Shown one piece after another: positions 15,538-25,714 of a DNA stretch of 64,000 nucleotides; the first letter of the stretch is position 1; each line of letters opens with the position of its first letter. The notes under the pieces are model-generated. The model was not told where the DNA came from and searched no databases. It saw nothing but the letters and a program-made list of their open reading frames with translations. This stretch comes from Plantactinospora endophytica (lineage in GTDB: Bacteria; Actinomycetota; Actinomycetes; Mycobacteriales; Micromonosporaceae). The position numbers were made by a program, and so were the translations under genes. Where the stretch lies: NCBI RefSeq assembly GCF_016862915.1, contig NZ_BONW01000025.1, positions 1-64,000 on the forward strand, read 5' to 3'.

Positions 15538-17370
15538 GTGCCGCTCTCCCCGCCCGCGCTCGCCGGGCCGACCTCGCCGCCGTCGCCAGCGCCCACCGGC
15601 GGCCGGTGGAGCCGCCGCCGGACCGACCTGCTCGTCGCGCTGGTCGCCATCGTCGGGGCAAGCTGGGTGACCAGCGGACTCTGGCCCGACCCGGACGGAC
15701 GGGCGATCACCGTCAACTCCAGCGACCAGGCACTCTTCGAGTGGCTCCTCGCGTACGGCGCACACGCGATCGGCCACGGGCAGAACCCGTTCTTCACCGA
15801 CCTGCTGAACGTGCCGGACGGGGTCAACCTGGCCGTCAACACCTCGGTCACCGTCTACGCCGCCGTCTTCGCCCCGCTCACCTACCTGATCGGCGCCCCG
15901 GCGACCTTCCTGGTGATCCTCACCGGCAACCTCGCCGCGACCGCGTTCGGGTGGTACTGGCTGCTCTCCCGGCAACTCGTCCGGAGCACCCCGGCCGCCG
16001 TCCTCGGCGGACTGTTCATCGGCTTCGCGCCCGGCATCGTCGCGCACGCCAACGCCCACCTGAACTGGAGCGCCGGCTGGGTCGTCCCGATGCTGCTCTG
16101 GGGAGTACTCCGGCTGCGCCGGCCCGGCCGCTGGTTACGCAACGGACTGCTGCTCGGGGCACTGGTCGCGGTCGCCTTCTCCATCGCCGCCGAGGGACTC
16201 TTCTTCACCGCACTGGCCTGCGGCGTCTTCTTCGGCACCTGGGCCCTGGACCGGGGCCGGCGGGCCGAGGCCCGGGCCGTGCTGCCGGACTTCCTGCGCG
16301 GGCTCGGCGTCACCGCGCTGACCGCGTTCGCCCTGCTGTCGTACCCGCTGTGGCTGCACTTCCTCGGGCCGCAGCGGTTCCACGGCACCGGCTTCGACCC
16401 GGTGATCCACGCCGAGGACATCGCCGCCTACGGGGCGTACCCGCAGCGGACCCTGGCCGGGATCGCCGGGCTGGGCACCTCGCTGGCGCCGAACCCGACC
16501 GAGGAGAACTCCTTCCTCGGGCTGCCCCTGCTGGTGCTGGCCGTACTCTGCTTCGTCGTGCTGTGGCGGCGGTCCGCCCCGGAACGCCGGGCCACGCTGC
16601 GGGCGCTCGGGGTGACCGTGCTGGTCTTCGCCGTGCTCTCCTGGGGCCCCCGGGTGAAGATCTTCGGCGCGCACACCGACGTACCGCTGCCGTACGCCCT
16701 GCTCGGCCACCTGCCGGTGTTCAACGCCGCGCTGCCGTCCCGGCTGGCCCTGGTGGTGGCGCCCCTGGTCGGGCTGCTGCTCGCACACACCGTCGACCTG
16801 CTGCGCGCCGATCCGCCGTCCCGCCCGGCCCGGACCGGCTGGCTGGTCGGGTTCGCCGTGGCCCTGCTGCCGCTGCTGCCGGTGCCGCTGCTGACCACGG
16901 CCCGGGAGCCGATCCCGGAGTTCGTCACCGCCGGCACCTGGCGGCAGTACGTCTCCCCCGGCGGCGTACTCACCCCGCTGCCGCTCACCCTCGACCTGGC
17001 CCCGGACGGGCAACGCTGGCAGGCGTACGCCCTCAGTCACCGGCAGGGCGAGTTCCGCATCCCGTCCGGCTTCTTTCTCGGCCCCGGCGGGCCGGACGAC
17101 CGGGGCCGGATCGGGCCGGTGCCCCGGGCCACCGACGCGCTGCTGATGCGGGTGGCCGAGACCGGCGAGCGGCCGACGATCACCGATGCCGACCGGGCCG
17201 CCGCCCGGGCCGACCTGCGGCACTGGCGGGTCGAGGCGGTGGTGCTGGCCGACCGGGCGCACGGGGCGAAGTTCCCCATCCACACCGACGCGCTGCTCGA
17301 CGTCACCACCCGACTCCTCGGCCCGCCGGAGCGGGTCGCCGACGTCTGGCTCTGGCGCCTCACCCCGTGA
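15538..17370 (+). CDS. Polytopic membrane protein, possibly a GT-C-type glycosyltransferase
   Basis: The 610-aa protein has about ten hydrophobic segments from residue 30 to about 460 and a soluble C-terminal region of about 150 residues. An early periplasmic-type loop contains the acidic residues D58-x-D and the segment NPFFTDLLNVPDG, and an HANAHLNW segment follows. This organisation resembles GT-C glycosyltransferases and related membrane proteins, but I see no decisive catalytic signature. The GTG start has a TAACCT hexamer ending 7 bp before it and no good Shine-Dalgarno, so the mRNA is probably leaderless. The gene is alone on its strand, with lipB 170 bp downstream. Confidence 0.72.
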   Translation: MPLSPPALAGPTSPPSPAPTGGRWSRRRTDLLVALVAIVGASWVTSGLWPDPDGRAITVNSSDQALFEWLLAYGAHAIGHGQNPFFTDLLNVPDGVNLAVNTSVTVYAAVFAPLTYLIGAPATFLVILTGNLAATAFGWYWLLSRQLVRSTPAAVLGGLFIGFAPGIVAHANAHLNWSAGWVVPMLLWGVLRLRRPGRWLRNGLLLGALVAVAFSIAAEGLFFTALACGVFFGTWALDRGRRAEARAVLPDFLRGLGVTALTAFALLSYPLWLHFLGPQRFHGTGFDPVIHAEDIAAYGAYPQRTLAGIAGLGTSLAPNPTEENSFLGLPLLVLAVLCFVVLWRRSAPERRATLRALGVTVLVFAVLSWGPRVKIFGAHTDVPLPYALLGHLPVFNAALPSRLALVVAPLVGLLLAHTVDLLRADPPSRPARTGWLVGFAVALLPLLPVPLLTTAREPIPEFVTAGTWRQYVSPGGVLTPLPLTLDLAPDGQRWQAYALSHRQGEFRIPSGFFLGPGGPDDRGRIGPVPRATDALLMRVAETGERPTITDADRAAARADLRHWRVEAVVLADRAHGAKFPIHTDALLDVTTRLLGPPERVADVWLWRLTP

Positions 17371-17540
17371 CCCCGACCCACGACCCGGCTCCGACGCACT
17401 GCCTGCCCCGTACCCCCGCCCACGGACCGGTCCCGGCGTCCTCTCCCCTGCCCCCAGCCCCGGACCGGCTCCGGTGCCCTCGCCTCGTGACTCCGGCCAC
17501 GAAGCGGAGCGACTGACCGGTAGCGAACTAGGCTGGAGCG

Positions 17541-18197
17541 GTGACCAGCACAGTTGCCGGGTTGACAAGTGTCCGGCTCGGGACCGTCGACTATCTGGCG
17601 GCCTGGGACGAGCAGCGTCGGGTGCACGAGGCGGTGGTCGCCGGGGAGCGGCCGGACAGTGTCCTGCTGCTCGAACATCCGAGCGTCTACACGGCCGGCA
17701 AGCGCACCGAGCCGTGGGACCGGCCGATGGACGGTACGCCGGTGATCGACGTGGACCGGGGCGGCAAGATCACCTGGCACGGTCCGGGTCAGCTCGTCGG
17801 CTATCCGATCCTCAAGCTCCCCGGGGCGGACACCGGGATGCCGGTGGACGTCGTCGCCTTCGTCCGGCGTACCGAGCGACTGCTGCTCGACGTCTGTGCC
17901 GAGCTGGGGCTGGGCAGCGTGATGCTGGTCGAGGGGCGTAGCGGGGTCTGGGTACCGGCCGACGAGCGCGGGCCGGAACGCAAGGTCGCCGCGATCGGCA
18001 TCCGGGTGGCCCGGGGCGTGACCCAACACGGCTTCTCGATCAACTGCGACTGCGACCTGGCCGCGTACGACCGGATCGTCGCCTGCGGCTTGCGCGACGT
18101 CGGGGTCACCTCACTCACCGCCGAACTGGGCCACCCGGTCACCGTCGCCGAGGTGCTCCCGGTGGTGGAACACCACCTCCCCACCCTCCTCCCCTGA
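17541..18197 (+). CDS. lipB: Octanoyltransferase
   Basis: LipB moves octanoate from acyl carrier protein to apo-lipoyl domains, the first step of lipoate synthesis. The 218-aa protein has [19 protein letters not shown] at about 73-91, [18 protein letters not shown] with the catalytic-type Lys near 150, and SINCDCDL with the nucleophilic Cys near 172. The GTG start at 17541 follows a TAGGCT hexamer by exactly 6 bp, a leaderless arrangement. It is followed by lipA, as in S. coelicolor. The pair supplies the cofactor for the E2 protein at 8436 and for the glycine cleavage H-protein. Confidence 0.95.
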   Translation: MTSTVAGLTSVRLGTVDYLAAWDEQRRVHEAVVAGERPDSVLLLEHPSVYTAGKRTEPWDRPMDGTPVIDVDRGGKITWHGPGQLVGYPILKLPGADTGMPVDVVAFVRRTERLLLDVCAELGLGSVMLVEGRSGVWVPADERGPERKVAAIGIRVARGVTQHGFSINCDCDLAAYDRIVACGLRDVGVTSLTAELGHPVTVAEVLPVVEHHLPTLLP

Positions 18198-18227
18198 CCC
18201 TTTCGCGCCAGGCCCGGCAAGATCGCG

Positions 18228-18244
18228 CTACTTCCCGGAAGTAG
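18228..18244. promoter_or_regulatory. 17-bp perfect palindrome between lipB and lipA
   Basis: CTACTTCCCGGAAGTAG is an exact 8-1-8 palindrome, 30 bp after the lipB stop. With a 1-nt centre it cannot form a good hairpin loop, so an operator is more likely than a terminator. A half-site-like TCCCGGAAAG recurs near 18273. Confidence 0.5.
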
Positions 18245-18479
18245 TCCCTTCGCATCCTCGGTGAGGCCACCACATCCCGGAAAGAGCGCGCCTGCCCGGG
18301 ACACAGGTCACGGGGGAAGGCTGCGGCATCCGCGTGTCGCGTGAGTGGTATCACCTGGTCCGGTACGTGAGTCCGGTCGCCTCCGGTCGATCGGCCGACC
18401 TGTGACGCGTAGGCTCGGATTCGTGACCATCGAGCACTCCGCGCCATCCTCCGCCGCCGATGCCGGAGGGTTGAGCGTC

Positions 18480-19502
18480 GTGACCGCACCGGAGATCCGC
18501 CCCGGCAATCCCGTCGCGCCGGAGGGGCGCCGGCTGCTGCGGGTCGAGGCCCGCAACGCGGCGACGCCGATCGAGCGCAAGCCGCCGTGGATCAAGGTCA
18601 AGGCGAAGATGGGCCCCGAGTACACGCAGCTCCGTGGTCTGGTCTCCCGGGAGGGTCTGCACACCGTCTGCCAGGAGGCCGGCTGCCCCAACATCTACGA
18701 GTGCTGGGAAGACCGGGAGGCGACCTTCCTGATCGGCGGTGACCAGTGCACCCGCCGCTGCGACTTCTGCCAGATCGACACCGGTAAGCCGGCCGACTTC
18801 GACGCGGACGAGCCGCGCCGGGTCGCCGAGTCGGTGGTCGCGATGGGCCTGCGGTACGCCACCGTCACCGGGGTGGCCCGGGACGACCTGCCGGACGGCG
18901 GCGCCTGGCTGTACGCCGAGACGGTACGGCAGATCCACGCGCTGACCCGTCGGGAGGCTGTCGACGGTGCCGCCGAGGGCACCCTGGACGGGCTGCCGCA
19001 CTGCGGGGTGGAGCTGCTGATCCCCGACTTCAACGGCAACCCGGGCCAGCTCGCCGAGGTCTTCGGCGCCCGTCCGGAGGTGCTCGCGCACAACGTCGAG
19101 ACGGTGCCCCGGATCTTCAAGCGGATCCGGCCGGCGTTCCGCTACGAGCGGTCGCTCGACGTGCTCACCCAGGCTCGGGCGGCCGGGCTGGTGACCAAGT
19201 CCAACCTGATCCTCGGGCTGGGCGAGGAGCGTACCGAGATCTCCCAGGCCCTGCGCGACCTGCACGCGGCCGGCTGCGAACTGGTCACCATCACGCAGTA
19301 CCTGCGCCCGACGCCCCGGCACCACCCGGTCGAGCGGTGGGTCCGCCCGGAGGAGTTCGTCGAGTTGCGCGAGGAGGCCGAGGAGATCGGCTTCGCCGGG
19401 GTGATGAGCGGGCCGCTGGTGCGCTCCTCCTACCGCGCCGGCCGGCTCTACCAGCAGGCCGTCGAGGCCCGCGAGGTGCCGGCCGCCTCCGCCGCCCGGT
19501 AA
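18480..19502 (+). CDS. lipA: Lipoyl synthase
   Basis: LipA is a radical-SAM enzyme that inserts two sulfurs into protein-bound octanoyl groups. The protein has the N-terminal auxiliary cluster motif [12 protein letters not shown], the radical-SAM motif CTRRCDFC, a GLGE element, and the C-terminal RSSYRAG whose Ser completes the auxiliary cluster. I place the start at GTG 18480 (340 aa) because GGAGG lies 10 bp upstream; a GTG at 18423 would give 359 aa with a weaker ribosome site. The 225 bp between lipB and this region contain a palindrome, so lipA probably has its own promoter. Confidence 0.94.
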   Translation: MTAPEIRPGNPVAPEGRRLLRVEARNAATPIERKPPWIKVKAKMGPEYTQLRGLVSREGLHTVCQEAGCPNIYECWEDREATFLIGGDQCTRRCDFCQIDTGKPADFDADEPRRVAESVVAMGLRYATVTGVARDDLPDGGAWLYAETVRQIHALTRREAVDGAAEGTLDGLPHCGVELLIPDFNGNPGQLAEVFGARPEVLAHNVETVPRIFKRIRPAFRYERSLDVLTQARAAGLVTKSNLILGLGEERTEISQALRDLHAAGCELVTITQYLRPTPRHHPVERWVRPEEFVELREEAEEIGFAGVMSGPLVRSSYRAGRLYQQAVEAREVPAASAAR

Positions 19503-19703
19503 CTCCGGCGAAGGGCCGCCGGTAACCCCGGCGACGGCCCGCCCGGTCACCGCCGCAGCGGTCCCCGCCTGCGCTTTCCCACCTTCGTCCGGCCCCGTTC
19601 ACGTCCGGTGGCGAACCGGGTCCGACCTGTCGCACCGTGTTAGATTCCGGCCGTCCATCGAGAGGTGCTTGCCGGCAACACGTCGAAGGTGATGAATAGA
19701 AGC

Positions 19704-21179
<1,476 letters not shown>

Positions 21180-21188
21180 GGCAGCCGG

Positions 21189-24128
21189 TCAGGCGGCCGG
21201 GGCGCCGCCGTCCCCGGTCCGGGGATCGAGCAGGCCCAGCCGGTGCGCGACGGCCGCCGCCTCGATCCGGTTCGCCACGTCCAGCTTGGCGATGATCCGC
21301 GAGACGTGCACGCTCGCGGTCTTCGGCGAGATGTAGAGCCGCTCCGCGATCCGGCTGTTGCTGTGCCCCTCCGCGACCAGGCGCAACACCTCCCGCTCGC
21401 GGGCGGTGAGCAGGTCGGTGCCGGGCGCCGCGCCGGGCGCGGCCCGCAACCCGAGCCGCCGGGCCAGCGTCGCCGCCTGCTCCCGCAACGGTACGGCCGC
21501 CAGCTCACCGGCGATCGCCGCCACCTCCTCCAGCGCGCTCGCGGCCAACGCCCGGTCGCCCGCAGCGGCAGCCGCCTCGGCCAGCCGGTACAGCGCCCGG
21601 CCGAGCGGGTACCGCTGACCGTCCACCCGCCAGGCCGCCACCGTCTCCTGCCAGCACGGCAGCGCCTCGGCCACGCCGGCGAGCGTCGCCGACACCTGGG
21701 CCGCGTACGCCACCTCGGCCGGATAACGGGCGGGGATCCCGTCGCCCGCCGACCGTACCCGTGCGACGAGTTCCCGGTCGTCGGCGGTCACGGCGGCCCG
21801 GGCGGCGGCGGCCAGCGCCGGCCAGCCGTACCGGGGATCGATGTCGAGCCGGCGGCCGAGCAGGGCCCGGGCAGCCTCCACCGCCAGCGCGACGTCCCCG
21901 CCGGCCAGCGCCGCCTCGACCCGCAGCTCGTGCAGCGGCAACTCCAGCGGCAGGTACGGCCGGCGAAGGAAACCCAACGCCCGGGCCACCAGATCGTCGG
22001 CGCCGACCTGTCCCCGGGCCAGCCGCAACCCGGCCCGCAACTGCAACCAGTGGTAGCCGGTGATTCCGGGCAGGTCGAGCCGGGCGGCCTGCCCGCACAA
22101 CTCGTCGGCCTCGTCCCAGCGGCCGAGCGCGATCATTGCCTCGGCCTGGTTGGAGAGCAGGAAGGCGCCGGTGGAGCGGCTGATCCCGACCCGCCTCGCC
22201 TCGGCGTACCCGGTCGCGGCGGCCTCGGCCGACTCGGCGTACCGGCCGACCTCGCAGAGCGCGTCGGAGCTGACCACCAGCGCGGTCACCAGGGACTCCG
22301 GGTCACCGGCCGCCCGGGCCAGTTCCGCCGCCCGGCGCAGCCCGGCCAGCCCGGCCTCCGCCGAGACCTGGCGGCTGCACACCCAACCGGCGGCGAGCGT
22401 GGCACTCAGTACGGCGTCGTCGTCGCCGAGTTCGGTCGCGGCGGCCATCGCCTCGGCGGCGATCCTGGCTCCCTCCGCCCGGTCCACCCGGGCCACCTGG
22501 AAGGCGATGTCGGCCAGCAGCCGGACCCGCTGCACGCCACCGTCCACACCGGCCAGCAGCGTGTACGCCCCGCGCAGTTCGTCGGCACCGTCGGACTTGC
22601 CGAGGATCCGGAGCAGCCGGCCGCGCAGCAGCCGCACCCGGGACGTCCGGACCGGCTCGGCCGTACCGTCCAGTTCGGTGAGCATGGCCCGGGTCAGCGC
22701 CAGCGCCCGGCTGTAGTCGCCGGCGGCCGAGGTCGCCGAGAGGGTCGCCTCCAGCAGGGCCAGATGGTCGCGGCCGAGCCGCTGCTCCGCGTCCGGCACC
22801 TGCTCCCAGAGTTCGAGTACCCGCTCCAGCAGCCGCCCCTGCTCGGCGTACGCGTACCGGGAACGGGCCGCCTCGGCGGCGTTCCAGGCGGCGGTGAGCG
22901 CCCGGGGGTAGTCGTGCGCCGCGTACCAGTGGTGGGCCAGCTCGGCCGGGGCCCGGCCGTCGGCGACGAGCTGCGGCTGCGCCTCGATCGCGGCGGCGTA
23001 CCGGGCGTGCAGCCGGGCGTGCTCGCCGGGCAGCAGGTCCTCGTGTACCGCCTCCCGGACCAGCGCGTGCCGGAACTCGTAGCCGCCCTCCGGGTCGGCG
23101 ACCACGAGTTGGGCGGCGACGGCGGCCCGGAGCGCCTCCTCCAGCTCGGTCTCCGGCACCCCGGCCACCTCGGCGAGCAGTTCGTGGGCGATCCGGGTGC
23201 CCCCGGCACCGGCGATCCGGAGCACCCGCTGGGCCGGCTCCGGCAACCGGTCGACCCGGGCCAGCAGCAGGTCGCGCAGGGTGTCCGGCAGGTCGGCGCA
23301 GCCGCTCGGGTCGCTGGCCGCGGCGAGTTCCTCGACGAAGAACGGATTGCCCTGGGTACGGCCGTGGATGGTGTCGATGGCCCGGTCGCTGGGCTCGAAG
23401 CCGAACAGGTCGGCGAGTACCTGGCCGGTGCCCTCCCGGTCGAGTCGGTCCAGTTCCATCCGCTCGACGCCCCGGGCCCGGTCCAGTTCGGCCAGGAAAG
23501 GGCGGAGCGGGTGCCCCCGGTGCAGCTCGTCCGAGCGGTAGGTGCAGATCAGCAGTACCCGGGCCGGCCGGACCGCGCGGGCCAGGAAGGAGATCAGGTC
23601 CCGGGTCGACCGGTCGGCCCAGTGCAGGTCCTCGATCACCAGGATCAGCGGGCGCTGCGCGGCGAGCCGGGTGAAGAGCCCGGCGACCAGCTCGAAGAGG
23701 TAGCCACGGTGCGGGTCCAGGGAGAGTCCCGGGCCGCCCGAAGGGCTCGCCGGGGCCTGTCGGTCGGCGCCGGCCGGCGCGGCCCCGAGCCGGTCCAACT
23801 CCGGCAGCAGTCTGGCGAACTCCCGCTCGTACCCCTCGAAGGCCGTCGGCCCGTCCCGGCGGAGCAGTTGGCGCAGCGCGGCGGCGAACGGCGCGAACGG
23901 CAGCCCCTGCTCGCCAAGTTCCAGGCACTGGCCGACCAGGAGCTGGTTGTCTCCGGCGGTGGCGTACCGGCCGAACTCCTCGATCAGCCGGGTCTTGCCG
24001 ACGCCGGCCTCGCCGCCGACCAGCAGCGCGGCCGGCTCGTCGGCCCGGACCCGCTTGAGCGCTTCGCGCAGGGTGGCGAGTTCGGACTGACGGCCGACGA
24101 GAACGGTGCTGGCGGCGCGAGTGGTCAC
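21189..24128 (-). CDS. Large ATP-binding LuxR-type regulator (LAL-like)
   Basis: The 979-aa protein has an N-terminal STAND/AAA ATPase with Walker A GGEAGVGKTR (38-47) and Walker B LILVIEDLHWAD (near 155-166). A long helical, TPR-like middle with many Ala/Leu/Arg repeats follows. At the extreme C-terminus is a LuxR helix-turn-helix (LTAREREVLRLVAEG, then RIAERLYISPKTASVHVSR). Such LAL regulators usually act as ATP-dependent activators and often sit in secondary-metabolite clusters; no cluster is evident here. The GTG start at 24128 lies at the beginning of the conserved TVLVGRQSELATL segment; longer frames upstream are unconvincing. The target is unknown. Confidence 0.9.
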   Translation of the reverse strand: MTTRAASTVLVGRQSELATLREALKRVRADEPAALLVGGEAGVGKTRLIEEFGRYATAGDNQLLVGQCLELGEQGLPFAPFAAALRQLLRRDGPTAFEGYEREFARLLPELDRLGAAPAGADRQAPASPSGGPGLSLDPHRGYLFELVAGLFTRLAAQRPLILVIEDLHWADRSTRDLISFLARAVRPARVLLICTYRSDELHRGHPLRPFLAELDRARGVERMELDRLDREGTGQVLADLFGFEPSDRAIDTIHGRTQGNPFFVEELAAASDPSGCADLPDTLRDLLLARVDRLPEPAQRVLRIAGAGGTRIAHELLAEVAGVPETELEEALRAAVAAQLVVADPEGGYEFRHALVREAVHEDLLPGEHARLHARYAAAIEAQPQLVADGRAPAELAHHWYAAHDYPRALTAAWNAAEAARSRYAYAEQGRLLERVLELWEQVPDAEQRLGRDHLALLEATLSATSAAGDYSRALALTRAMLTELDGTAEPVRTSRVRLLRGRLLRILGKSDGADELRGAYTLLAGVDGGVQRVRLLADIAFQVARVDRAEGARIAAEAMAAATELGDDDAVLSATLAAGWVCSRQVSAEAGLAGLRRAAELARAAGDPESLVTALVVSSDALCEVGRYAESAEAAATGYAEARRVGISRSTGAFLLSNQAEAMIALGRWDEADELCGQAARLDLPGITGYHWLQLRAGLRLARGQVGADDLVARALGFLRRPYLPLELPLHELRVEAALAGGDVALAVEAARALLGRRLDIDPRYGWPALAAAARAAVTADDRELVARVRSAGDGIPARYPAEVAYAAQVSATLAGVAEALPCWQETVAAWRVDGQRYPLGRALYRLAEAAAAAGDRALAASALEEVAAIAGELAAVPLREQAATLARRLGLRAAPGAAPGTDLLTAREREVLRLVAEGHSNSRIAERLYISPKTASVHVSRIIAKLDVANRIEAAAVAHRLGLLDPRTGDGGAPAA

Positions 24129-24298
24129 GGAATCGAGAATGCCACGCCGGGCCGGATCCTCGAAGATCCGGACGCCGGCCCCGCCGTCGCCCGTGGTCGG
24201 GGCGGGGCCGGCCGTCCGAAGATCACTGCCGGGAGTCGGCGGTGCGGGCCGCCCGTCGACCCGGTCGGGTCGCGGGACGGCGAGCACCGCGTCCCGGC

Positions 24299-24484
24299 TC
24301 ACTTGGCCGCCGGAGCCTGGGAGGCGGCGGGGTCGGACCGGCGCCGCCGCGCGGCCCGGGCCGGGTTCCGCCCGGAGCGGCGGGTCACCGAGCGGGCCAG
24401 TCGGGCGGAGTCGGCCTCGGCCCGCAGCTCGTCGGCGTGGGTACGGTGCAGGGTGAGCAGGAAGTGCGCGTCGGTGCTGAACAT
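24299..24484 (-). CDS. Small Arg/Ala-rich protein
   Basis: The 61-aa protein begins MFSTDAHFLLTLHRTHADEL, forms a charged helix (RAEADSARLARSV), and ends with a basic tail rich in Arg and Ala. A GGAG lies 8 bp before the ATG at 24484. There is no signal peptide and the function is unknown; small basic proteins with this N-terminus recur in Micromonosporaceae in my experience. It is upstream of, and on the same strand as, the LuxR gene, separated by 170 bp. Confidence 0.6.
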   Translation of the reverse strand: MFSTDAHFLLTLHRTHADELRAEADSARLARSVTRRSGRNPARAARRRRSDPAASQAPAAK

Positions 24485-24621
24485 CGCTGAGCTCCATTCG
24501 CTTCGGTTCTCTTCGCTGATGTCCACACTTCGCCGGAAGGCACCCCGGGCACATTGGTGCACCGCCTCATTCCCGGCTCCGCCACCTCCTTACTTCCACC
24601 CCGTACCGGGACTTCGGCGCC

Positions 24622-24634
24622 GTAAGGTCCTTAC
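24622..24634. promoter_or_regulatory. Palindrome GTAAGGTCCTTAC in a divergent promoter region
   Basis: This exact 6-1-6 palindrome lies in the 278-bp gap between the small minus-strand gene and the DUF4191 gene. Directly beyond it, at about 24634-24657, is a strong hairpin formed by a CCCCGCC arm and a GGCGGGG arm. Together they could be an operator plus stem-loop. I see no gene in this gap. Confidence 0.4.
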
Positions 24635-24762
24635 CCCGCCCCCTCGGCGGCGGGGTGCCGGCGGGGCCACCCGGTCGACCGATGTCGCCGGGGACGACCG
24701 GGGCCAGCGCCGGAGCCGGCCGGGGATCGGGCGGGCCGCCCCGGCCCACTAGACTTCATGGC

Positions 24763-25455
24763 ATGGCAAAGGCGCAGGAGAAGGTGTCGTTCGGCCAGCG
24801 GCTGAAGCAGATCGGGATGGTGTTCTCGTTCACCGCCAAACGCGACAAGTGGTTCGTGCCGCTCGCCGTCGTCGCGGTGCTGGTCCCGGCCGCGCTCACC
24901 GTGGTCGCGGTCCTGCGCTGGGGCTGGCTCTGGCTGCCGATCGGCATCCTGCTCGCCCTGCTCGGCGTGCTCATCGTGCTCAACCTGCGCTCCAACCGGG
25001 CGATGATGAACGCTGCGGAGGGGCAGCCGGGCGCCGCCGCCTCGATCCTGGAGAGCATGCGCGGCGACTGGCGGGTCACCCCGATGGTCAGTTCCACCAC
25101 CCAGATGGACATGGTGCACCTGGTGGTCGGCAAGCCCGGCGTGATCCTGCTCGGCGAGGGCAACCCGCAGCGGACCCGCGGCCTGCTCGGCCAGGAGAAG
25201 CGGCGGCTCGCCAAGGTCATCGGGACCGCGCCGCTCTACGACTACCTGATCGGCCAGGGCGACGACGAGCTGTCGATCCGCAAGCTCCGGACGACCCTGC
25301 TGCGGCTGCCGCCGAACCTCAAGGGCAAGGACGTGAACGCCCTGGACAAGCGGCTCAAGGCGCTCTCCGCGGCCCGGCCGCAACTGCCGAAGGGCGCGAT
25401 CCCGAAGAACATGCGCCCGCCCAAGGGGGCCTTCCGGCAGATGCGCGGCCGGTAG
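24763..25455 (+). CDS. DUF4191 family membrane protein
   Basis: The 230-aa protein starts with a basic cytoplasmic segment (MAKAQEKVSFGQRLKQIGMVFSF), has two adjacent membrane helices (PLAVVAVLVPAALTVVAVL and WLPIGILLALLGVLIVLNL, about residues 28-70), and then a soluble domain with GVILLGEGNPQR and a Lys/Pro-rich tail. This is the actinobacterial DUF4191 family (S. coelicolor SCO2196 type), of unknown function and regularly found between lipA and glnA, as here. A TAGACT hexamer ends 7 bp before the ATG, suggesting a leaderless mRNA. Confidence 0.9.
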   Translation: MAKAQEKVSFGQRLKQIGMVFSFTAKRDKWFVPLAVVAVLVPAALTVVAVLRWGWLWLPIGILLALLGVLIVLNLRSNRAMMNAAEGQPGAAASILESMRGDWRVTPMVSSTTQMDMVHLVVGKPGVILLGEGNPQRTRGLLGQEKRRLAKVIGTAPLYDYLIGQGDDELSIRKLRTTLLRLPPNLKGKDVNALDKRLKALSAARPQLPKGAIPKNMRPPKGAFRQMRGR

Positions 25456-25466
25456 CTGGTCCGCGT

Positions 25467-25490
25467 CGCGGAGTGCGGATGCGCTCCGCG
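25467..25490. terminator. Bidirectional stem-loop terminator
   Basis: CGCGGAGTGC pairs with GCGCTCCGCG across a GGAT loop (10 bp, one G-U pair). It sits exactly between the convergent stops of the DUF4191 gene and the small minus-strand gene. Confidence 0.7.
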
Positions 25491-25712
25491 TTACGGCGTG
25501 CAGGTCCGGGTGGCCGAGGACGGCCGCGCCGCCGGGGCCGGGGCGAGCCGGTCGGCGACCAGCCGCAGCATCGTCGCGGTGCTCCGCCGGAGCCGACCCG
25601 GGCCACCGCCCGAGGACGGGTCCCGGTCCGGCCGGACCGGTGCGTTCGGGCGGGCGGAGCCGACGTGCCGTTCGGTGGCACCCAGCGCGAGGTGGTAACC
25701 GACGAGATCCAT
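25491..25712 (-). CDS. Small hypothetical protein downstream of the LacI regulator
   Basis: The 73-aa protein begins MDLVGYHLALGATERHVGSA and has a Pro/Gly/Arg-rich centre and a LRLVADRLAPAP helix. The ATG at 25712 lies 3 bp beyond the stop of the LacI gene, with a GGAAG site overlapping that stop, so translation is probably coupled. I do not recognise the family; the N-terminus resembles short Micromonospora proteins of unknown role. Confidence 0.55.
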   Translation of the reverse strand: MDLVGYHLALGATERHVGSARPNAPVRPDRDPSSGGGPGRLRRSTATMLRLVADRLAPAPAARPSSATRTCTP

Positions 25713-25714
25713 GG

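Noticed and set aside
18423-18479. Longer lipA start at GTG 18423
   Set aside because: Possible, but its ribosome site is poor and the extra 19 residues are Ser/Ala-rich and outside the family pattern; GTG 18480 has GGAGG at good spacing. It is kept as an alternative.
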